A stretch of DNA of 38,722 nt from an uncultured beta proteobacterium (GTDB lineage: Bacteria > Pseudomonadota > Gammaproteobacteria > Burkholderiales > Burkholderiaceae_C): assembly GCA_903914175.1 (NCBI GenBank), contig CAIWNX010000210.1, positions 1-38,722 of the forward strand, written 5' to 3'. Shown here piece by piece: positions 32,247 through 38,722 of this stretch. The translations under genes were made by a program, and so were the position numbers. Every line of letters begins with the position of its first letter. Within the stretch, counting starts at the first letter, position 1. The notes beneath the pieces were generated by a model, which was not told the origin of the DNA, made no database searches, and saw only the letters and a program-made list of their open reading frames with translations.

Positions 32247-35200
32247 TGGTTATTCTCAAGTTCGATGACAGCGCCCTGCGGTGTCAAAAAGGCGGCCCGC
32301 ACCAACTGGCCCGGGTAGATCGCCTGCACTGCAGCGCGGTAGTCTGTCAGTTGTGCGCGCAGTGCGGCTTGCGCCATGGGTGCCGCTGCGGTCTTGTAGT
32401 CCAACACCCACCACTGACCCAGATGAGCGGCATCGCAACGCTGCACCAGGCGGTCGATCTGCCGGTATTGACCCAGGTAGCTGATGCCGACTTCGTTGCC
32501 GGCCCAGGCCACGCAGGCCGGGTCCCAGGCCCAGGCGGCAGCACCCTGCAAAATCGACAGGGCCAATTCCGCAGCGCGCGCCGCCTGCGCCGGACTCAGT
32601 TCAAATTCATGCGCCACGGCCGCTGCGCCATGCGGCGCGACCGCGCCCCACTCGAGCAGGCGGTGCATGGCCTTGCCGATGCGCGCCTCGACCGGATCAG
32701 CATCGCTCTTGGCCACAGCAGGCGCTGGCACTGGTGCCAGCGGCAACTCTTGCAAGTCAAACGAGGCCCGCGCCGATACGGCATTGGCAACACGTGGCAG
32801 CGGCAGTGATGGCACAGACTGGAGCAGACCCGACTGCGTCAAGCGCTGCCACCAACTGCGCGGGGCCGCGCGGTGCGGCTCAATGCTGGAAATGGCCAGC
32901 GTGTGGCGGGCCCGGGTCAGCGCCACATACAGGGCATTGAGCTCCTCGCGCTGGCGTTCCTGCCGTTCGGCTGCCAGGCTGGCCACCGCGCTACCGGGCG
33001 GTTGGCTCTCGCTGGCCAGAAAAACAAAGGATTGCGGAGCGGCCGCTTCGCCCGGCCAATCGACCAGCACCGTCATGCTGTCGGCGTTGCGCTCGGGCGT
33101 ATCGGTATCGAGTAGCAACACGCTGTGCGCCTCCAAGCCCTTGGCGCCGTGAATCGTGAGCAAGCGCACCGCCTGCGGGTTCGCCGCCGCCGGCGCGCGC
33201 ACACCACCCGCTTTGAGCGCACGCACCAGCGCGTAGGGCGTGGCAAAACGTCCGCCGCCAATCTGTAGCGCCGCTCCCAGCAAGGCGCGCAAATTGGCCA
33301 GCACCGTCTCACGCTGGTGCACCGGTGCCGCAGCGGCAAAGCGCGCCAGCACGTCACCATCGCTGTAAATCGCTTGCAGCGCATCGTGCGGCGGCAGCGT
33401 ATCGAGCCAGGCTTTCCAGCGCAGCAGGCAGGCCGCAACCGAGCGCTGATCGGGCGTCACGATGTCACTGCTTTGCAGCAGCTCAAACCATGGCCGGGAT
33501 TCCTGCCGCTGCGCCAGCGCGAGTGGCACCAAGGCCTGATCGGCCAGCGCAAACAGCGGCGACTTGAGCGCACGCGCCAGCGACAGATCGTGCTGCGTTG
33601 ACACCAGCACGTCGAGCAAGGCGACGATGTCCTGCACCTCGCAGCACGCGATCAGTTCGGTGTTGTCACCAATCTGCGCCGCAATCTGCAGCCGGCGCAA
33701 TTCGTCCTGCAAGGGCAGCAGGGCCGAGCGCTTGCGCGACAGCACCATGACATCGGCCGGCTGCAGCGCGCCCCCACCGTCTGGCGCCAACTGGCGTGCA
33801 ATCCACAGCGCCGCTTGGCGCGCCTCCAGCACGTGCAGTGTTTCTTCCGGCAGTTCGCGCGGCTCGGTCAGGCTGTCGCGCCAGGCGCCCTGCGCTTGCG
33901 CAGCCGTCGCGCTGGTTTGGGGTCGCGCAACCGACGCCAAGCAATGCAACTGACCGGCCTGGTCTGAACTGGTGCTGTGCGCGCGGTAACCTTCATAGCC
34001 ATCAACCTGCACCGCCTGCAGCATCACGGTGTTGACAGCAGCGATCACGCCACTGGCATTGCGCCGTGTGTGGTCGCAGCTCAGCAGATCACCCTGCAAA
34101 GCGTCACGCACAAAGGCCTGCGCTGCCTTGAACACCTGCGGCTCGGCGCGGCGAAAACGGTAAATGCTTTGCTTGGGGTCGCCCACAATGAAGACGCTGG
34201 GCGCCTGACCACCGGCACCGGCATAAGCACTGAGCCAGGAGCGCAGCGCCTGCCACTGCAGCGGATTGGTGTCCTGAAATTCGTCAATCAACAACTGGCG
34301 CACGCGCAAGTCGAGCCGTTCCTGGACCCAGCCCGAGAGCACCGGGTCACCCAGCATCTGCAGGGCCGCACGCTCGACATCGGGCATGTCGATCCAGCCG
34401 CGGTCCTGCTTGAGACTGGCATATTCCCTGAGCAGGACACGGCTCAGGCGCGTCATGCGTTGCTGGTAACGCCAGGCCGAGAACTGCTGGCGCGCCGCCA
34501 CGAGTTGCAGCACCAAATCCTGCGCCACGCGCACATGCTCAATGCCGACGATCTTTTCGCCAAACTTGCGCGGCGCCCCCTTGTCGGTCAGCAGCGCGGC
34601 AAAAACTGCGGGCCAATCGCCAGCGCCAAGCGCGGCTTCCAACTCGACACCCCTGGCGGCAAAAGTCGGGGCGCTGGTCTGGCCCAATGCCTTGGCCGCA
34701 TCCAGCATGCGCTGCCAGTGCTGCGGTGCCCGCAAGAAATCTTCCGGTTCCGCGAGTCCGGCAAAACCGGCGCAATGCACGTCAAAGTTCGGCACCGAGC
34801 GTGCCACCACGCCCTGCGCGTCGGCCAGGGTAAATTCGGTGCGCTTGTCGAGCGCGCTCTGCAAGGCTTTTTCGGTTTGGGCACGCCCATACTCGAACAC
34901 CACCGCTTCAAAATCTTCCTGGCGCTCGGCATCCAACACCAGCGCTGCGTAAAAGCGCCGCCACACCAGTTCAACGGCCCTGGTGTCGTCTTCGAGCAGT
35001 TCATAGACCGCCGGCAGTTCCATCTGCTGCAACAAGGCCAGCGGCGCGCTGCGCAGCAAGGCCGCAAACCAGCCGTGAAAGGTTCGCACCTGGACCGAGC
35101 GCCCACTGCTCAGCATCTGCTGGTACAGGTTGGCAAGTTGCTGCGGCAGCGGCGACTGCGTATCGTCCTGGATCTGCAGACCCCGGTCGCGCAGGGCTTG

Positions 35201-35476
35201 CAGCAGCGTGGCACTATCGGCCACGGCAAACTCGGCCAGCCACTGGTAGAGGCGTTCGCGCATCTCGCCAGCGGCGCGCCGGGTGAAGGTGATGGCCAGA
35301 ATTTCTTGCGGCGCCACACCTTCGAGCAGCGCACGCACAATGCGCGAGACCAGCATCCAGGTCTTGCCGGCACCGGCGCAGGCTTCCACCGCCACGCTGC
35401 GCCGCGGGTCGCAGGCCACGGCGTAAAACGCGTCGGCGCTGACGCGCTGGCCGTTGCGTTCGTAGGCGGCGCTCAT
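32243..35476 (-). CDS. AddA-like UvrD-family helicase-nuclease
   Basis: The 1077-residue protein has superfamily 1 helicase motifs in order: Walker A AGAGKT (34-39), AITFTRRAA, DEFQDT (motif II), VGDPKQSIYRFRRAEP, TIHGAKGLE and VALTRARHTL. A C-terminal PD-(D/E)XK nuclease follows with QIDRLV and WVLDYKT (D1026, K1028). With the upstream gene product it forms a probable two-subunit double-strand-break resection machine, functionally like RecBCD. The start at ATG 35476 overlaps the upstream stop by four bases (ATGA). An in-frame start at 35503 would lie deeper in that gene and is less likely. Confidence 0.94.
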   Translation of the reverse strand: MSAAYERNGQRVSADAFYAVACDPRRSVAVEACAGAGKTWMLVSRIVRALLEGVAPQEILAITFTRRAAGEMRERLYQWLAEFAVADSATLLQALRDRGLQIQDDTQSPLPQQLANLYQQMLSSGRSVQVRTFHGWFAALLRSAPLALLQQMELPAVYELLEDDTRAVELVWRRFYAALVLDAERQEDFEAVVFEYGRAQTEKALQSALDKRTEFTLADAQGVVARSVPNFDVHCAGFAGLAEPEDFLRAPQHWQRMLDAAKALGQTSAPTFAARGVELEAALGAGDWPAVFAALLTDKGAPRKFGEKIVGIEHVRVAQDLVLQLVAARQQFSAWRYQQRMTRLSRVLLREYASLKQDRGWIDMPDVERAALQMLGDPVLSGWVQERLDLRVRQLLIDEFQDTNPLQWQALRSWLSAYAGAGGQAPSVFIVGDPKQSIYRFRRAEPQVFKAAQAFVRDALQGDLLSCDHTRRNASGVIAAVNTVMLQAVQVDGYEGYRAHSTSSDQAGQLHCLASVARPQTSATAAQAQGAWRDSLTEPRELPEETLHVLEARQAALWIARQLAPDGGGALQPADVMVLSRKRSALLPLQDELRRLQIAAQIGDNTELIACCEVQDIVALLDVLVSTQHDLSLARALKSPLFALADQALVPLALAQRQESRPWFELLQSSDIVTPDQRSVAACLLRWKAWLDTLPPHDALQAIYSDGDVLARFAAAAPVHQRETVLANLRALLGAALQIGGGRFATPYALVRALKAGGVRAPAAANPQAVRLLTIHGAKGLEAHSVLLLDTDTPERNADSMTVLVDWPGEAAAPQSFVFLASESQPPGSAVASLAAERQERQREELNALYVALTRARHTLAISSIEPHRAAPRSWWQRLTQSGLLQSVPSLPLPRVANAVSARASFDLQELPLAPVPAPAVAKSDADPVEARIGKAMHRLLEWGAVAPHGAAAVAHEFELSPAQAARAAELALSILQGAAAWAWDPACVAWAGNEVGISYLGQYRQIDRLVQRCDAAHLGQWWVLDYKTAAAPMAQAALRAQLTDYRAAVQAIYPGQLVRAAFLTPQGAVIELENNQ

Positions 35477-38031
35477 GACACAGTCCAAAAATCTTTGCGA
35501 CAAAGGCCGCGTGCATCACAGAAGTCGCAGGCTTTGCCGGCACCCAGCGCCGGCATGGGCGCAGCGGCGTCAATGCGCGCCATGTCGCTGGCAATGGCTT
35601 CGAGCAACTGGTCGCGCAAATCAACAATGTCTTCCTGCGCATAAGCGCGCGTGCCTTCTTTTTCGCCGACGTTGATATAGGCTCCAGCCAGCGTGTCGTC
35701 GACGAGCAGGGCGGCGTAGAACGCGAGTTGCGTGTCTTCCAGCGGCGTCTTGATGCGCTGCGCCGTCGTGTTGGGCGCTTCGGTCTTGTAGTCGATCACC
35801 AGGGCGCTACCGTCGGGCAAGCGGTCAATGCGGTCGATCTTGCCAACCAGGGTCAAAGTGCCCAGTGGCGTTTCTTTCCAGGCTTCAGCTTCGACAAAAC
35901 GGGTACCGGTCGCGTGGTGCGCAGCAAGCCACTGCAGGTAACCGGCGCGCACACGCGGCCAGGCGGCAGCAAACGGCAGAAATTCACTCTGCGACAAACC
36001 CAGCTCCGCGTTGGCGCGCAGCGCTGCCGCGTCAATCAGGGCTTGCTGCGCCGCCAGATCAGGCGTCGGTGTGGCTTGTAGCGATTCATGAAAATGCTTG
36101 AGCACCAGATGCAGCCAATTGCCAAAATCACGTTTGTCGAGCGTGAGGTCGAGTTCATCGGCGCCTTGCAGCTTGAGCTGGCGCAGCGCAAAAAAGCGGT
36201 AGGGACAGCGGCGCAAATCTTCGTAGGCACTGCCGGAGAGCCGCGCCACGGGCAAGCGTTCGCCACCAGGCCTTGGTTGGACGCAGGGCGAAGCAGCCAG
36301 GGCGCGCAACTGTCGCGGATCGGTCGCTGGCGCCAGGCGATGTTGCAACTGCAGTTGTTGCACGAAACCACTGGCCAGCACGTGTTCACCACCTTCGCTC
36401 TGGCGCCACAGCAGATCAACACAAGGAAACTGCAGTGCGTAGTGCCAGGCTGCCCTCGCCGCCGCGCCGAGTTCCTCGCGCGAAGGCAGGCCCAGCAGAG
36501 CCGATTGTGCTGGCGTCCACCAGGGCGGTGGCTCGGGCGACATGGGCAGGCGCTGCTCATCGCAGCCGGGCAGCACGACTGCGGCCAGCGGGCGACCCAG
36601 CAACTGGCTCAGCGGCAGGATGATGACCTGCGCATCGGCGGCGTGCGCCGGAATAAAGCTCTGCGCCTCCAGCGTCTGGCTGACCCATGCGCGGAACTCG
36701 GTAGCACTCATGCGAGCAGTTGCATCAGCGAATTCACTGGTTGCGCCCTCGCGCAAGCGCAGGATGTCGAGCACGGCCGCGCCGGCTTCATCCTGCTCCA
36801 GAACCGGCCACTGCCCGGCCTCTTGCAAAACAGCGCGCAAGTCCTGCAGCCAGCGTGCCAAGGGGCGCGGCGCCTGCAAACGTTCGCGCACCAGTTGCAC
36901 TTGCTGTGCCAGCGGCGTATCGAGCGCGACCGAAGCCCATTCGCGCAGGCCCTTGCGACGCCATTCGATTTCCGTTTGCGCCAATTGCGCCGAATCGAAA
37001 CTCGGCGCGCTTTTCAGCCAGTCCAGCACAGCGTCGGTTGATGCATCGTGCACCTGCGCACGCAACAGGCTCATCAGCGACGCTGCGGCGCGCGTCGTCG
37101 AGAGCTTCCAGCCGGTCTCGTCGCTGACGCTGACGCCGGTCTGCGCCAACATGGCGTGGACGCGGCGCGTGAGCACGCGGTCCTGCGCCACCAGCGCAAC
37201 CGGCGCGCGACCCGCAGCCAGATGCGCCAGCACACAGGCGCTAGCGCGTTGCGCCTCGTCTTCGGCGTCCAACGCCGCGTGCAGAGCTATTGAAGCAGCC
37301 AGCGCTTTCGATGCTGGCGCATCGAATGGCGAATCCAGTGACAGCAGCAACACGCTTTCGCCCAGCGCCTGCTGCAAAGCCTGCGTCAGGGGTTCGGTCT
37401 GAAAACCTTGCAACAGCACCAGCAGGGCCGGTTCGGCGCCCAATACCGAATCGCTTGCATAGCTTGAACTCGCGGCCCAGGCCAGCGCAATGCGCGCCGT
37501 GGCGGCCTCCAGCGCCAGCAGTGGCGAATCCAACGCCGTCGTCAGCGTCGCCCCCAACTGGGCGCCCCAGGACAAGCGCAATGCCGGTGGCACGGCGGCA
37601 GCGATGCGGGCCAGACTCCAGGCCGTGGCCATGAGTCGCGCGTCCAACGCACCGCTGTGCGCGCCCAGGCCGGAGCGCGCGAGCAGAGAACCCGCCGTCA
37701 ACAAATCACGTCCGGCGTCGAGCTGCAGATCATCGGTTCCCGGGACAAACCCACCCAGACTGCGCGACCAACTCATGGTTGTCTCGAAACGAGGCAGGAA
37801 ATGGGCTGCTGTGGTTGAACCGTTGCAAGCGCGCAACCAGGCTTGGCGCGCCTGCGGGATCAGTTGGGCATAAGGCAGCAGCACATACGTCTGCGAGGCA
37901 TGGACCTGGCGTTCATGCATGGCCGCGCGCAACTGCGCCATCACGCGATCCCATACCCGTTGCACATGATGTGTTTTGGCTATCTCACTCATAGATGCAG
38001 GGCAATCGGTCAGGGGCTTGGTTTCTGTCAC
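35473..38031 (-). CDS. AddB-like nuclease subunit with iron-sulfur cluster cysteines
   Basis: This 852-residue protein has an inactivated helicase-like N-terminal part (no Walker A seen). The C-terminal PD-(D/E)XK nuclease shows GKIDRID (D733) and VIDYKTE (D747, K749). C609 in RRCPYRFFA with C835, C838 and C844 (C-x2-C-x5-C) gives the four-cysteine iron-sulfur pattern of AddB. It is the first gene of the nuclease-helicase-flavoprotein operon. The start is GTG 38031 (GGGGA upstream) or ATG 37992 (no ribosome site). It is divergent from trxA, with 108 bases between. Confidence 0.93.
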   Translation of the reverse strand: MTETKPLTDCPASMSEIAKTHHVQRVWDRVMAQLRAAMHERQVHASQTYVLLPYAQLIPQARQAWLRACNGSTTAAHFLPRFETTMSWSRSLGGFVPGTDDLQLDAGRDLLTAGSLLARSGLGAHSGALDARLMATAWSLARIAAAVPPALRLSWGAQLGATLTTALDSPLLALEAATARIALAWAASSSYASDSVLGAEPALLVLLQGFQTEPLTQALQQALGESVLLLSLDSPFDAPASKALAASIALHAALDAEDEAQRASACVLAHLAAGRAPVALVAQDRVLTRRVHAMLAQTGVSVSDETGWKLSTTRAAASLMSLLRAQVHDASTDAVLDWLKSAPSFDSAQLAQTEIEWRRKGLREWASVALDTPLAQQVQLVRERLQAPRPLARWLQDLRAVLQEAGQWPVLEQDEAGAAVLDILRLREGATSEFADATARMSATEFRAWVSQTLEAQSFIPAHAADAQVIILPLSQLLGRPLAAVVLPGCDEQRLPMSPEPPPWWTPAQSALLGLPSREELGAAARAAWHYALQFPCVDLLWRQSEGGEHVLASGFVQQLQLQHRLAPATDPRQLRALAASPCVQPRPGGERLPVARLSGSAYEDLRRCPYRFFALRQLKLQGADELDLTLDKRDFGNWLHLVLKHFHESLQATPTPDLAAQQALIDAAALRANAELGLSQSEFLPFAAAWPRVRAGYLQWLAAHHATGTRFVEAEAWKETPLGTLTLVGKIDRIDRLPDGSALVIDYKTEAPNTTAQRIKTPLEDTQLAFYAALLVDDTLAGAYINVGEKEGTRAYAQEDIVDLRDQLLEAIASDMARIDAAAPMPALGAGKACDFCDARGLCRKDFWTVS

Positions 38032-38139
38032 AATTTCCCCACTTTACCTTTATCGACAAAGATCCCGAAAGTTGGCAGGCGCACAACTGCCAGCGCGCCA
38101 GACGATTCGGATCCACCCGCAACCCCAGAAGGAGAAATC

Positions 38140-38469
38140 ATGGCCAGCGAATTGATCAAACATGTGTCCGACGCGTCTTTTGAAGCCGATGTGCTGCAGG
38201 CCAAGGTGCCGGTACTGGTGGACTACTGGGCCGAATGGTGTGGCCCGTGCAAGATGATCGCGCCAATTCTGGACGAAGTATCGAGCACCTACGAGGGGAA
38301 ATTGCAGATTGCCAAGATGAACGTCGATGAAAACCGCGAGATCCCGGCCAAGTTCGGCATTCGCGGCATCCCGACGCTGATGGTGTTCAAGGACGGCCAG
38401 TTGGCCGCTACCAAGGTCGGCGCCATGAGCAAGGCGCAATTGACGGCTTTCATCGATCAGCAACTGTAA
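38140..38469 (+). CDS. trxA: Thioredoxin 1
   Basis: A 109-residue cytoplasmic disulfide reductase with the complete active site WAEWCGPCK (C33, C36) and the cis-proline segment GIRGIPTL. Length and sequence are standard for TrxA. AAGGAGAAATC precedes ATG 38140. Thioredoxin supplies electrons to ribonucleotide reductase, methionine sulfoxide reductases and others. In many Burkholderiales rho follows trxA, but none is visible in the 250 bases that remain. A TGGCAG/CTGCCA dyad at 38073-38092 lies in the upstream region and may be part of its control. Confidence 0.97.
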   Translation: MASELIKHVSDASFEADVLQAKVPVLVDYWAEWCGPCKMIAPILDEVSSTYEGKLQIAKMNVDENREIPAKFGIRGIPTLMVFKDGQLAATKVGAMSKAQLTAFIDQQL

Positions 38470-38496
38470 GTTCTGTTTCTTCATTGCGCCCCTGCC

Positions 38497-38569
38497 TTGT
38501 CATTGCGGGCCTCGACCCGCAATCCATGCAGCAGAAGACATGGATCCCGGGTCAAGCCCGGGATGACAA
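38497..38569. repeat. Composite palindromic repeat downstream of trxA
   Basis: An outer inverted repeat TTGTCAT/ATGACAA (38497-38503, 38563-38569) encloses two hairpins: ATTGCGGG/CCCGCAAT (38502-38523) and ATCCCGGG/CCCGGGAT (38544-38564). The first arm matches the copy at 24714. A broken third copy starts at 38598 (TTGTCATTGCGGACC). It is a REP-like dispersed element and a probable trxA transcript end. Confidence 0.82.
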
Positions 38570-38673
38570 CTGTGGGGGACGGGAAGACAACACCGACTTG
38601 TCATTGCGGACCTATATGGATGCCTCCCGGATAGCAAGAAGAATTTGTGTTGTTCTGTAAAAGAATCGGCTGC

Positions 38674-38722
38674 TTACTTATATCCGGCCTTGATTTCGTA
38701 GTCTGTCTGGTTGCCCGGACTC
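38674..38722 (-). CDS. Possible 3' end of a gene running off the right edge
   Basis: The minus strand from the window edge reads SPGNQTDYEIKAGYK followed by TAA at 38674-38676. The composition is plausible for a protein C-terminus and no competing frame is as open, but 15 codons are too few for a family call. It could be chance. Confidence 0.3.
   Translation of the reverse strand, partial: SPGNQTDYEIKAGYK

Noticed and set aside
33977-35644. A 555-codon plus-strand open frame opposite the AddA-like gene
   Set aside because: It lies antisense to well-conserved helicase motifs and has no recognisable domain.

Overview
The window looks like a chromosomal segment of a Burkholderiales betaproteobacterium, probably from the Comamonadaceae (Rhodoferax/Polaromonas type). 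This is an inference from GC-rich coding, the style of the proteins, a paired AddB-like/AddA-like helicase-nuclease operon next to trxA, and DctP-type TRAP genes. It is not proven by any marker gene in the window. No rRNA, tRNA or CRISPR array was seen.

Left edge (1-2.8 kb), accessory: the first 14 codons of an IS110-family recombinase run off the left end. They are followed by about 395 bases of non-coding, hairpin-rich DNA that could be the element's bridge-RNA end. Next come a HigB2/HigA-type toxin-antitoxin pair with an apparently leaderless promoter, a small acidic protein of unknown function, and a membrane acyltransferase. A crotonase-family gene (2818-3510) faces the next block.

Centre (3.5-17.8 kb), the most unusual part: eight minus-strand genes with gaps of 11-86 bp or short overlaps form a probable 14-kb operon. 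In transcription order they are caspase A, caspase B, an OmpA-like protein, caspase C, a CHASE2 sensor-like membrane protein, caspase D (SH3, caspase, EF-hand, DUF4384), a small exported protein, and caspase E. All five caspase-like proteins keep the His/Cys dyad and all have export signals. A and E share one layout (orphan N-domain, long coiled coil, C-terminal caspase). B and C share the mirror layout (N-terminal caspase, short linker motif, duplicated C-terminal domain). This suggests an envelope-located proteolytic or sensing system expanded by paralogy. I do not recognise it as a described system.

Right of the operon (17.8-21.7 kb), plus strand: an alpha/beta hydrolase, an exported serine hydrolase of the beta-lactamase fold, and a 545-residue protein with a PilZ-like C-terminal segment.

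Metabolic block (21.7-28.4 kb), minus strand: formate-tetrahydrofolate ligase, 2-oxoacid/acetoin dehydrogenase E1 alpha and beta with no E2 or E3 nearby, then a DctQ-DctM-DctP TRAP transporter. Together they suggest uptake and oxidation of an organic acid linked to one-carbon metabolism.

28.6-31 kb: two small unknown genes (one with a Cys/His/Asp pattern like transglutaminase/papain-fold proteins), a winged-helix protein overlapping an aspartoacylase-family zinc enzyme, and two dyad-symmetric candidate operators.

31-38.7 kb: an AddB-like nuclease, AddA-like helicase-nuclease and flavoprotein operon joined by two ATGA overlaps, then thioredoxin trxA on the other strand. The window ends with a dispersed palindromic repeat, also found at 24.7 kb, and the probable tail of a further minus-strand gene.
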